A stretch of 64,000 bases of DNA, taken from assembly GCA_017979445.1 (NCBI GenBank), contig CM030716.1, positions 15,953,443 through 16,017,442 on the forward strand, in the 5' to 3' direction. Below the pieces are notes generated by a model. It worked only from the letters and a program-made list of their open reading frames with translations, was not told the origin of the DNA and made no database searches. Both the position numbers and the translations under genes were made by a program. Shown piece after piece: positions 11,150 through 20,986 of this stretch. Origin of the DNA: Akebia trifoliata (taxonomy: Eukaryota; Streptophyta; Magnoliopsida; Ranunculales; Lardizabalaceae). Numbering within the stretch: position 1 is the stretch's first letter; each line of letters starts with the position of its first letter.

Positions 11150-11200
11150 GATGTGAATGATGAGATCATAATGTATGTGAATGATGAGATCAGAATGTAT
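11150..11200 (+). repeat. 24-bp short tandem repeat
   Basis: GTGAATGATGAGATCA(T/G)AATGTAT is repeated twice in direct succession. The reverse complement of the same motif is amplified at 28310-28385 in the inverted relative. Confidence 0.75.
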
Positions 11201-11389
11201 GGTTGTCCTCAAAGATTAAAGTTTTTGTTTTACCTGATTAAAATGGGTGCACCGACCCAATAAAGAGTCCATTTGTTGCAATAATTCATAATGACCCAGT
11301 CCATCTCGACCCAACAATCATGATGGGCCGGGCCATTTAAATCAAAATGGAAATCAAATTCTTTTCTAAATTCTAGTTTCAACCTATTT

Positions 11390-11570
11390 TCAAAGAAGAA
11401 AAATAGTTCACAAAAAGAAAGTATTTTCCAGAAAAAGTGTTTTCCAAAAGAAGTGTTCTCTAGAAAAAAATGTTTTCTAAGAAAAAGTATTTTTCAGAAA
11501 ATATTTTCCATAAGAAAAAGATTTTCCAAAGAAAAAATTTTCAAAAAAAGAAAATGAAATAAAGGAAATA
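11390..11570 (+). repeat. Purine-rich degenerate short repeats before ORF1
   Basis: Reiterations of GAAAAAGT(A/G)TTTTCCA-like words of about 15-20 bp. The complementary series (TTTTCTTNGGAAAANATTTT) is present at the homologous place, 27890-28140, of the minus-strand element. Confidence 0.6.
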
Positions 11571-11648
11571 ATTTACAAAATGATTTCTTTGAATAGTGAC
11601 TTACAAAGATATTTTACATGGACTTTGGAAGTGTACTAAGGTACCCTT

Positions 11649-12150
11649 TTGTGTCAAACCAGGATGCTAGTCGCAGGCAATAATCGGATCGATCAGTTAG
11701 TCAAAACAACCATCATAGGGATGCACCTTGTAGAGAATATCAATTTTGGGAAATTTATGTTGAGGAGTGCTCTATACTTCCACGAATTTGAGATAGACTG
11801 GAACCTCCTATGTGCTATGGCCAAACGCTGGAACCCCTACCTTCACATATTTCATATTGGGCATATGCATTTGTGCCCCACTCATGAGGATTACTGTAGC
11901 ATCATGGGGATATCTACTTCAGGACCTCTAGTCAGGCCCTCATTGAAGACAGGATATTCTGGTGACCTTGCCACAGGACTGAACATTTCAAAAGAAGAAG
12001 CCAAGGTCCTAGTCCATAACCGGAGATTGGACTTAGTACCTTTACTGGGCCCGTATCGTTCCCACAGTCATCCCATCAATGTAAAACCAGAAGCCTAGCG
12101 AGCCACTAGAGACTATCAATTATGCCTAGGAATCCTAGTTCAATACATGT
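11649..12150 (+). pseudogene. ORF1, N-terminal half (plant mobile domain-like), Tat/Ogre-type element
   Basis: A 149-codon open frame ends at a TAG at 12096. Coding similarity then continues to 12150, where a solo LTR interrupts it. Around residues 60-75 the protein reads AKRWNPYLHIFHI...CPTHEDYCSIMGI. That is the pattern of the plant mobile domain: a W-x-P core, then a T-x-ED-x-x-x-I-x-G-like segment. Ogre-like elements carry such an ORF1 upstream of gag; its role in the retrotransposon cycle is unknown to me. The premature stop and the LTR inactivate it. The second half resumes at 13849. Confidence 0.6.
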
Positions 12151-12924
12151 TGTAGACACCCCATTTTCGCATCCGCCTGATTAATCAACTCGTCAACCCG
12201 ATCGCAATGATTCCCAATGATGGATGCGTATTCCATTGCTTTATTTTGTTACCAGATGTGTTTCAGAAATCCGGATGAGGTATCTCGAATTGACAAAACC
12301 TTAGAAACCACACTACGCTAGGAAAATACGATCCCAGAAACATAGAAATCATTATCTTGCAAACCAAAAAGAAGCTTCACGATAAAAATCACTAAAAATG
12401 ACCAAATTACCCCTAACCTCAAAATAACCCTAGAGCCTACGTTACGCTTAGGAAAACTCTCTCGAACACATAAAATAAAAAATCGGAACCAAATAAATCA
12501 TTTCGCCAATTTTAACAGAATTTGACAAAATTATGAAAATGCCCCTCATAAAGTTCACAATCATTTCACACAAAAAACTTCATAAATGACACAAACTAAT
12601 ATTTCCATTGAATTCCTTATAAAAAATCGATTCTAAAACATCCTAGAACATTAAAAACCGATTTGAAACGTGAAAAGTCCTCTCCGGGGGTAAAACGGTA
12701 ATTTCACAATTTTCATAATTAAAAAATTTGAAATTAATAAATAAAATATTAAATAATTAAAGTGAAACATTAATGAAATTAATTTAAAAATCTGAACCTA
12801 AAAAATCGATCAATCAAACTTTTGGGTAAAATTGTTGAGGGTTCGTGGGATATTTCTTTAAGGACCCCTCCATTTGGGGGTCCAAAGAATTAAAGATATT
12901 TTAGAGGGGTGTTCCCCAAAAATT

Positions 12925-13092
12925 AAAAGTAAATCAAGAAAGACTGAAGTCAAGGTATTAAAGTCAATCAAGTGAGACTGAAGTAAAAATTAAAGTCAAT
13001 TAAGCAAGACTGAAGTCAAGATATTAAAAGTCAATCAATTAAGACTGAAGTCAAAACATTAAAAGTCAATCAAATAAGACCAAAAGTCATAA
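12925..13092 (+). repeat. U3 subrepeats of LTR B, ~33 bp units
   Basis: About five direct copies of an AAAAGTCAATCAAGTAAGACT-like unit followed by GAAGTCAAAATATT. The same array is present in the other family LTRs (7060-7165, 40395-40570, and inverted at about 21765-21945 and 30785-30960). Confidence 0.8.
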
Positions 13093-13239
13093 TAGAACTC
13101 TAATTAAATAATAACTCTATCTAATAGAGTTCTAACTTAAAAATAATTCTACCTAAAACAAGTCAAACTAAAACACAACTCTAATTAAAAGATCTCTAAT
13201 TAAACACTAACTCTATCCAAATTAACCCCTAAAAACATC

Positions 13240-13247
13240 TATAAATA
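13240..13247 (+). promoter_or_regulatory. TATA box of LTR B
   Basis: CTATAAATAGAGGTGCTCAC is conserved in LTRs B, C, D and E, as expected for the U3 promoter. Confidence 0.7.
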
Positions 13248-13658
13248 GAGGTGCTCACACCCTATTTTCGTATAAAATCATAAACCCTAGGAGAAGTAGG
13301 TCTAGAAGCTCCCCTAGCCCCCCATAAACCCTAGTTTTGGAGCCCCAACTCCTTACCTAACATCCCCCCTTCAATATTAGTCTAGAAAACTCCTAAAATC
13401 CCTCCAAAAACACCCCTAAATCCGCAACAAACTTGAAGAGTTCAGATTCAGAAACAAGGAGATACCTTGATCTAGGAGATCCGAAATCAAATCCGGAGAC
13501 AGAAAGAAGCAAGTACAGTACAATGAGCTCTTTTTGTCAGATCTGAGGGAGCAAAATCCTTGCTATCGGAAAGGTATGAAATTTTTATTTTTTATTTTTA
13601 TCTAGGTTTTTAGCAATGTGATATATTTGGGAAGTTAGTAGAGACCGGCTTTGGCCGG

Positions 13659-13691
13659 ACGGGGTTGGTGCCTAACACCTTCCAACCCCGT
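13659..13691 (+). other. R/U5 hairpin of LTR B
   Basis: ACGGGGTTGG and CCAACCCCGT form a perfect 10-bp stem around TGCCTAACACCTT. A smaller CCGGC-TTT-GCCGG-type stem lies just upstream (13645-13658). Confidence 0.8.
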
Positions 13692-13848
13692 AACATGATC
13701 CCCGAATTCAGATTTTTTGTGATAGATTAGTTCTTTTTATCCATGTTAGAGTCAGTTTGGTTCCTAGACCACAATAACTAGGTGGCAACTCCCAAACCTC
13801 AAGGGTCAAAAGCGGATCCGCGCACCCGGCGGATCGAGGGCGCTTTCA

Positions 13849-14536
13849 CATGCTGACCTCTAAAAGTGATGGTCAAAATATCCTTGAGTCCTTCATAGAT
13901 ATAGCCTCTCAACTCTCAAGAAAAGCCAACCCAGTACCTTTCATCCTAACCGAAACTTTCTCAGGTTTAGATGTTATAAAGAATGGTGAGAGGGAAAGCT
14001 TCAAAGGAAGCCCACACTTACTTTATATGTGGCTGTGTGATCATCTCAAAATTGTAGATGTTCCTTCAAACCTTAAGTATGAGCCAGAATATTTTTCCAA
14101 AAGAAACCTGTTAGTGCGTCACAACTCAGTCAAGGCTTGGAGCAAATGGTTGGATTCTCACCTTGTCCGCCATATCGATTTAAGATGTCCTTGGTGGATG
14201 ACTGATCCCCTTGTTCTAGGAACCAAAGGATCCTAATATGTCCATTTGATCGTACTAGAAGAAACATCTTTCTACCAACCTGCATTGATCCCAGAGCAGT
14301 ATAACGTACCCATAGAGTTATCTTTACCTCAGCACAAAGCTTTTTTCCCTCCCAAGCAATTGACTGAAAAGTTAGTGCATCTCATTGAGAAGGCGTGGAA
14401 CAAACGTACCTTAGGGTATCCAGACGGACCAGTAGAATTCAAAGAGCGAGTTGTTAGAGCCAAAAGGATCAAGCCTGATAGTCCTAACAATCTTGGTGAC
14501 CATCAAGACAAAATCAAGCGTCCATGTAAAAAATAG
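13849..14536 (+). pseudogene. ORF1, C-terminal half, Tat/Ogre-type element
   Basis: Continuation of the ORF broken by LTR B. An open frame from 13850 to 14236 (LTSKSDGQNILESFID...) ends at a TAA near 14234. A second frame from 14246 to 14536 continues the similarity to a lysine-rich end (KIKRPCKK). It contains SPHLLYMWLCDHL at about 13999-14050 and WWMTDPLVLG at about 14190-14220. The W/L-rich segments fit the second half of a plant mobile domain protein. Function unknown; decayed by at least two stops in addition to the inserted LTR. Confidence 0.6.
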
Positions 14537-14766
14537 TTTAAGTCAGAAAGATGTTATTCAATGAAATTCCCTTTGTCAACAATTTTCAATAAAGTTATTT
14601 TCTTTTAAATAAATATTTATTTCTCTTTTGAATGATCATTGCGTGAATGGATTAATTAATGGATTGGTGCACAAACTTCAATAAAATGACTCCTTAAAAA
14701 TGTTATCAAGGGGGTAACACTAAATTGATTAAATTTATCTTTGATGGGGTGTTTAGGATTATCATT
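14537..14766 (+). other. ORF1-gag spacer
   Basis: AT-rich spacer of 230 bp between ORF1 and gag. A related spacer is recognisable near 27590-27690 in the inverted element. Nothing else seen. Confidence 0.5.
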
Positions 14767-16607
14767 ATGCCCAAACTCAAGCGTCCACTTCCTAGTTGGA
14801 GTCGTAAGTCCAGTCGATTAGAGCGAACGTCAATACCAAGTCAACAGGCAGAAATGGCTTCAGAGTCTGAGCTTACAGAGATCCGTAAGATTTTGGCAAC
14901 CTTTGCCAATGATATCAACAGTATAAAAGGCAAAGTGCAAGTTTTAGAACAGATTTCAGAATCAACAGGTAATCCCCTTGATGATCCAAAAGGAAAAAGG
15001 GTAGAAGAAAATGTAGCGAGACGTGCACATGAGGTCTTTGAGCTTGAAGGAGATGAAGAATAGTTCGATGAAAATCCGGTGTTAGCTAACAGAATGTCTA
15101 AGTTAGAGTCAGCTATGAATAGTATAAAGGGTATCGATGAAATTACAGTTGGCATTGAAGCTCTGAACTGCATCCCTAGAATTCATTTACCAGATAAATT
15201 TGTAATGCCTGAAATGGACAAGTTTAGTAGTATAGGTTGTGTAAAAACACATCTTAAGGTGTATGTTACTAACATACACACTTTGGGGCTTAGCGACGAA
15301 CAGATGACGATATTATTTCAGAGAACTCTATCACGATCAGCACTACGTTGGCTGATATTTCAAGATCCAGTTACTGTGGGTACCTGGGAGAGCATGTCAA
15401 AGGCTTTCTGACATCAATATAAGTACAATAACGAGATTGAGACTTCAAGAAGGGATTTGGAGTCAACTAAGTAGAAAAATGGGGAAACTTTTACCGATTT
15501 CATTGACCATTAGAGGGCCAAAGCTGCCTAAATATGAGATAGACTATCAGAAAAGGAACAAGTAGCCATTATCCTGAAAAACCTTACACAAGGATATGCT
15601 CAGCACTTGATTGCTTAATATCTTCCTACCTTTGAATCCATATTACAAGCCGGGAGCCAACTCGAGGATGCTTTTGCCTCTAGGGTTCTTTCTAACCCCT
15701 CGGATAACAAGTCTAAGAAATCCTATGTTCCCAACCTAGTACCAACCATGTTTACATAGCCAACACGTCAGCTACCCCAGCTCAACACCCAACCTGAACT
15801 AATAACCAGGTTTACCCAAGTCAACCTCGAACTTCGCGTCAGTTTACCAATCTAAGGATGACTCTTACCGTAGCCTTTCAAAAACTATTGAAAAAAGGTC
15901 TTCTTACCCCGATACAATCCCGACCATTACCAAATCCCCTTCCAGTCAGACATAATTCTAATTTGTTCTGCGAATTCCGTCAAAACACTGGCCATCACAC
16001 CGATCGGTGTATCACTATCCGTCATGCCATTCAGAATCTTATCGATGCAAAAAAGGTCACAATCCCTAGCCCGACGTCACCAAATGTCACCACTAATCCA
16101 CTGCCTGCCTATCAACCTCCACAAACCCTGAACATGGTTTCTAACACCCAGTTACCATTCGACCTTATCTCTTTCATCTATCCCATCCAAGTCAAACCAC
16201 CTAGTTATCCCATTGTCGAAATAGATTTCATCGACGAAGTCTTCACCACAAGTTGTGAACCTCTCGATTTAACCCCAGATGATGCATACCGTCTATCCCC
16301 ACCTCGTTATGATAGCCCTGCAATCACTAGTTATATTTTGGCTCAAATGAATCCGAAAAGTCCCATCTCATTGACAGAGGAAGGTCCATATTTGTTGACT
16401 GAAGAAGATGAGCATTTCTCCCTTTCTTGTGATGAAGTCAGACATGTGACTCTGGGGGAAAAAAATTTTAAGTCACAAGAACTCTATGTCGATGATCCTG
16501 CAGCCTTGGCTAGAAAAGGAAAAGAAGATCCTATCAAAGAGAACATCAAGGAAGATGATGTTGTGATCAAGCAATTGAAGAAATCAATGGCCAATATCTC
16601 GATTTAA
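14767..16607 (+). pseudogene. gag of the Tat/Ogre-type element, decayed
   Basis: Starts at the ATG at 14767 (MPKLKRPLPSW), a start whose surroundings are conserved in the inverted copy near 27580. Capsid-like sequence at 15170-15700 contains FSSIGCVKTHLKVYV, LSRSALRWL and GETFTDFI. The nucleocapsid-like motif CEFRQNTGHHTDRC lies at about 15970-16010, followed by a helical I..LIDAKK segment, the usual arrangement in Tat-type gag. Stops at 15061 and 15411 and several later ones break the frame. 15858-16607 is open for 249 codons and ends in an acidic linker to the protease. The protein would form the virus-like particle. Confidence 0.8.
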
Positions 16608-16616
16608 GGTTTACTC

Positions 16617-17219
16617 ATGGCTTCCACTGCCCATAGGGAGGATGTTCTCAAAGCATTAAGAACAGCCCAAGTCTCCCTTGATACTTCTCCAAATCAGATG
16701 GCCAGTATAGTAAAGGCAACTTACGTAGAAAATATCCTATCCTTCTCGGACTCAGATCTCCCAAAAGAGGGAACAAGCCACACTAAGCCGTTGCACATCA
16801 CAGTTGACTATAATGGGATGAGAGTACCTCTGGTTTTAATTGATAATGGAAGTGCATTGAATGTTTGTCCTCTGAAGACTGCTACTTGCCTTGGATTTAA
16901 AGTTGAAGATCTCAAACCCACTAATCAGGGTGTTAGGACATATGATAACACCAAGAGGGATGTACTAGAAATTTTGCACCTTCAATTGTCCATAGGCATA
17001 GCTAAATTTCCTGTGAAATTTCAGGTTATTGATATCCAGTCCTCTTTCAATTTACTGTTAGGAAGACCATGGTTACACCAGATCAAAGCCATACCTTCCA
17101 CGCTACACCAAAAAGTTAAGTTTATCAAAGATGGACTAGTAATTACCCTTCATGGAGATACTAAGATTGTGGGGATTGTAAATAGTACCGAAACCAAGAA
17201 TGAACCGTTAAAAAATTGA
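16617..17219 (+). pseudogene. Aspartic protease domain of the Tat/Ogre-type element
   Basis: An open 200-codon frame. The retropepsin-like core is recognisable: VPLVLIDNGSALNV at about residues 68-81, where the usual D-x-G-S active site appears as D-N-G-S, and FNLLLGRPWLH at about residues 143-153, the second conserved loop. It follows gag after a TAA-containing gap of under 10 bases and is followed by stop-rich sequence. In Ogre-like elements protease and RT can be separated by stops bypassed by splicing; whether that applies here cannot be told from sequence alone. Confidence 0.8.
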
Positions 17220-18165
17220 AAGAATGTTTGAATTTAAAAAGATATGCCTAGTCCAATGGGATCACTCGGTAAAAGAATATTTTCCTATTGAGAACACCTC
17301 TAACTACTACATGGCCAATATGTTCAAAAAAATGAGATTTTTCCCTAGTATGCCTAGGTCACAAGCAACAGGGTATTAAAGAGGCACCACTGATTAAAGA
17401 AGTCATCAGCACATTCGGGCTAGGATATAAGCCTACTAAGAAAGATTGGGCCCAATACTGGAAAACAAAGCGGGACAAGGCAATTGTAAAAAGGCAAGGG
17501 CGCACCACAGATCTGATTAAAATGAAACCTTATCATAAGATCCTTAATGGTTATTTCGTGAAAGAAGGAGAAGATTTCCGTTACTGTGGGCTCCTAGAGC
17601 CGTTCATTGATCACATCACTAGTACTCGTTTGTCAGGGTTTGAAATTTTCTTTGGCATGGAATGGCCTGAAAAGGAAGCAAGCACAGAAGCTGAAGACTG
17701 GTAATTTAATCTAGACTCCCACAATATTGATCAGCTATTCATTGAATATCACAATATCCTAGTGTTGTCAATAGAAAAGGGGATCCCAAATCCTCAGTCT
17801 GTAATCAAACCCGCGGTCGGGTCTCTTTCTAATTATCATGTAATGAGTCCTGTGCTACATGTCGAGGCTGGTTCTGTCAGTCCGACATGTCTAGTATTTT
17901 TGTTGAGTCAGGTAATTTAGTTGTTTCTGCTGAGTCAGGTAAGTCTGTTATTTTTGCTGAGTCAAGTGAGTCTGTCAAGTCTGCAATGAGTCCTGTTACC
18001 CCATCTTTTTTTAATGAAATGAAAGAAATTTTTTATTACCCTGAGCGCAATAATAATTTAACTAATAATCTAGCTTCAGAGGGAGAGTCTTCTGACAAAA
18101 AACCTCCCCCTGAAATAATCAAATTACTTGAACAAGAAAATGAGCATCGGCTCAACCTCTAATAG
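17220..18165 (+). pseudogene. Protease-RT linker with G-patch-like segment
   Basis: Fragments such as CLGHKQQGIKEAPL and FGLGYKPTKKDW (17345-17450) resemble the glycine-rich linker after protease in Tat-type pol. An open frame at 17522-17704 continues it (YHKILNGYFVKEGEDF). 17887-18000 holds a short S/E/V-rich repeat (ESGNLVVSAESGKSVIFAESS). Stops and shifts interrupt the region repeatedly. Confidence 0.55.
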
Positions 18166-18960
18166 AGGAAGTAGAGGTTATCAACCTCGGAACAAAAGAA
18201 AGTCCTCAAGAGATTTGGATTTTGGGATCACTTTATCTCCCGATGAATGCAAGGGGATAATAGACTTGCTCAGAAAGTTCAAAAACATGTTCGCGTGGTC
18301 TTATGAGGACATGCCTGGAGTAAGCACAGATATTGTTCAACATCGGATTCCATTATATCCTGATGCTTGACCAATCAAACAGAAACTTCGACGTATGAAG
18401 CCGGAATGGACTCTAAAGATTAAAGAAGAAGTTACAAAGAAAATTAACACCAGATTTTTGAAAGTAGTAGAATACCCTGAGTGGATTGCTAATGTCATCC
18501 CAGTACCTAGAAATGATGGAAAAGTCAGAATGTGTGTGGACTTTAGAGACCTAAACAAAGCGAGTCCAAAAGACAATTTCCCTTTACCACGCATAGATGT
18601 TCTGATAGACAGTACGACAGGACACGTTTTATTGTCCTTCATGGATGATTTTTCAGGGTACAATAAGATAAAAATGGATCCTCAGGATATGCAAATAATG
18701 TCGTTCATCACACAGTAGGGAACCTTTTGCTACAAGGTTATGCCTTTTGATTTGAAGAACGCTGGAGCTACCTATCAAAGAGCAGCCACGACTTTACTAG
18801 ACGACATGATACATAAGGAAGTCGAAGTCTATGTAGATGATATGCTAGTCAAGTCCAAGGAACGACTGGGACACGTTGCTGCATTAAAAAAGTTTCTCAC
18901 GAGGATTCAAAAATACCAACTCCATCTCAACCCGCAAAAATGTATATTTTGAGTAACTTC
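18166..18960 (+). pseudogene. Reverse transcriptase domain of the Tat/Ogre-type element
   Basis: Homology runs from LRKFKNMFAWSYEDMPG (18270-18325) through KVRMCVDFRDLNKASPKDNF, LSFMDDFSGYNKI, VMPFDLKNAGATYQRA and the catalytic YVDDMLVKS at about 18830-18855. All core RT motifs are visible, and YVDD is the expected metal-binding box. Broken by stops near 18368, 18716 and 18952, so not functional. This is the segment deleted in the relatives at 1-955 and 26051-27600. Confidence 0.85.
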
Positions 18961-19443
18961 TGGAAAATTACTGGAATTTGTAATCAGTCAAAGAGGGATC
19001 GAAGTAGACCCTGTGAAAATTAAAGCTATCCAAGAAATGCCACTGCCTGAGATTGAAAAGTAAATTTGAGGTTTCTTAGGCAGAATCTAGTATTTTAGCA
19101 GATTCATCGCTCAACTCACCAACGTCTATGAACCTATCTTTAAGCTTCTCAAGAAGAATGAACCAACAGTTTGGAATGAACAATGTCAAAACGCTTTCGA
19201 TCAAGTCAAGGAATATATCTTAAACCCGCCTATTTTGGTCCACCTACACCGGGTGAACCACTTCTTCTTTATCTGTCAATCGCAGAAGAAGCTATGGGAT
19301 GTATGCTTGCACAATATGACAAAGATACTCGCAAAAAAAGGACTATCTATTACATCAGTAAAAAGATGTTAGAATATGAACAAAAGTATTCAGTCCTAGA
19401 AAAAACTTGTTTGGCGCTGGTATGGGCTACTCAGAGACTTTGA
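18961..19443 (+). pseudogene. RT connection and first RNase H domain
   Basis: The connection region (GFLGRI-YFSRFIAQLT, about 19070-19120) leads into a gypsy-type RNase H with ISKKMLEYEQKYSVLEKTCLALVWA at about 19355-19430. Frameshifts occur near 18955, 19060 and 19250. Confidence 0.75.
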
Positions 19444-19449
19444 CACTAT

Positions 19450-20238
19450 ATGTTATCTCATTCAGTTATCTTGTTATCTCGGATGGATCCTCTCAAATAT
19501 CTCTTCGAGAAATCGGCACTGATAGGGAGAACCGCACGATGGTTGTTGTTGTTGTCAGAATTTGACATCACACACGTTACGCAGAAATCTATCAAGGGGA
19601 GAGTTGTAGCAGAATACTTAGCAGATTATCCAGTGGTGGAAAGAATAAGGCCTTTTGATCAGTTCCCAGATGAAAATATCTTGTATGTTGAAGAAGAACC
19701 GCAGAATCAAACATTGCAGCTATACTTTGATGGGACCGCCAATCAGAATGGGTATGGAATAGGGGCAGTTTTGTTTTCTCCTAAAGGATGCCACATTCCT
19801 ATCGCTATTAAGTTAGCTTTTTCAAACACCAATAATACAGTGGAATATGAGGCATGCATCACTGGACTCGAAGTTGATTTGAATTTGGGTATCACAGAAA
19901 TTAAAGTTTTCGAGGATTCAGCCTTGGTCATACATCAATCGTTGAAAGAATGGAAAACTAGGGATGAAAAATTGAAGCCCTATCATGAGTATCTGTTAAA
20001 CTTAGTGAGTAAGTTTAAAGCTATCCTGTTCCAGCACCTGTCAAGGGAAGATAATAGATTTGCTGACTCTTTTGCCACTCTCTCTTCAATGATCCATTTG
20101 CCCCCTAGCATGGAATTGAGGCCGATTATCGTCGAAGTCAAAGACAAACCTGTGTATTGCTATCAGATTAACATTGCTACTCGACTACCAGATGAAAAGC
20201 CATGGTACATAGATATAAAAAGAGTATTGAAAAAATAA
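19450..20238 (+). pseudogene. Second (archaeal-type) RNase H domain
   Basis: An open frame of 262 codons, the longest in this element. After the end of the first RNase H it contains LQLYFDGTANQNGYGIGAVLFSP (residues ~82-104), NNTVEYEACITGLEVDLNLGI, VFEDSALVIHQ and SREDNRFADSFATL. These supply the acidic D-E-D-D-type residues of an additional archaeal-type RNase H. A second RNase H between the first and integrase is diagnostic of the Tat lineage (Ogre, Retand, TatI-III), which supports placing the whole element there. Confidence 0.85.
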
Positions 20239-20259
20239 GAATTCCCGGAAGAAGCATCG

Positions 20260-20986
20260 ATGAAGAAACGACAAATCCTATTAAGATTAGCATCTCAATT
20301 CATCTTGTGCGTAGGAAGTTTATACAAAAGGTCTTATGATGGAATTCATTTGTCATGCGTTGATGAAGATCAAGCTGAACAGATAATGGTTGAACTATAT
20401 TCAAGGGATTGTGGTCCTCACATTAATGAAAAAATGTTAGCCAGGAAAATTATGAGACAAGGGTATTACTGGCCCACGATGAAAACAGATTGTCATCACA
20501 TGGTCAAGACCTGCCACAAATGCCAAATACATGCAAACCTCATACATGTGCCACCTTCTACATTAATTGGTCTGACTTCACCGTGGCCATTCTCAGTTTG
20601 GGGAATTGACATTACTGGTAAAATATCACCTAAGGCATCAAACGGGCATGAATACATTCTAGTCGCTATCGATTATTTTACTAAGTGAGTCGAAGCTGCC
20701 TCTTATGTTGTCCTCACTACGTCTCGAGTTGCAAAGTTCATCTAAACAAATATCATCAGTCGATATGGCGTACCTTTGGAATTGATCTCTGATAATGGAT
20801 CACATTTCAAAGCCGAAATTATTACACTGTGTTCAAAGTTCAAAATCTTGTACCACAAATCAGCTTCTTACCGTCCTCAGACCAATGGAGCAGTTGAAGC
20901 GACCAATAAGAATCTGAAGACAATCATCAGGAAAATATGTCAATCACATCGAGATTGATCAGAAAAACTGCCATTTGTACTATGGG
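20260..20986 (+). pseudogene. Integrase of the Tat/Ogre-type element, truncated
   Basis: The zinc-binding region ends in GYYWPTMKTDCHHMVKTCHKCQIHA (20460-20535). The catalytic core has the first acidic residue in VWGIDITG (20600), the second in LISDNGSHF (20781-20810) and the glutamate in PQTNGAVEATNKNL (20875-20920). Stops lie near 20686 and 20956. The frame ends abruptly after LPFVLW at 20986, where the LTR of an inverted relative begins, so the integrase C-terminus and the whole 3' end with its LTR are missing from the window. Confidence 0.85.

Larger units (their letters stand above)
7896..11648 (+). other. Long 5' leader of the Tat/Ogre-type element
   Basis: About 3.7 kb lies between primer site and ORF1, with no credible coding frame. 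Its two ends align with the leader of the minus-strand element (29989 down to 27600). The middle, roughly 8180-10020, has no counterpart there. The right part holds diverged ~210-bp modules, short direct repeats at 11150-11200 and a purine-rich GAAAAAGTATTTTCCA-like series at 11390-11570. Long untranslated leaders before ORF1 are characteristic of Ogre-like elements. Confidence 0.6.
12151..13848 (+). mobile_element. LTR B: solo LTR of the same family inside ORF1
   Basis: TGTAGACACCCC...GCGCTTTCA, 1698 bp, with no primer site or internal sequence attached. It is flanked by CATGT (12146-12150) and CATGC (13849-13853), a target duplication with one mismatch. Removing it rejoins ORF1 in frame (...VQYM then LTSKSDG). 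Internal landmarks: U3 repeats 12925-13092, TATAAATA 13240-13247, R/U5 hairpin 13659-13691. It is best explained by insertion followed by LTR-LTR recombination. Confidence 0.9.
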
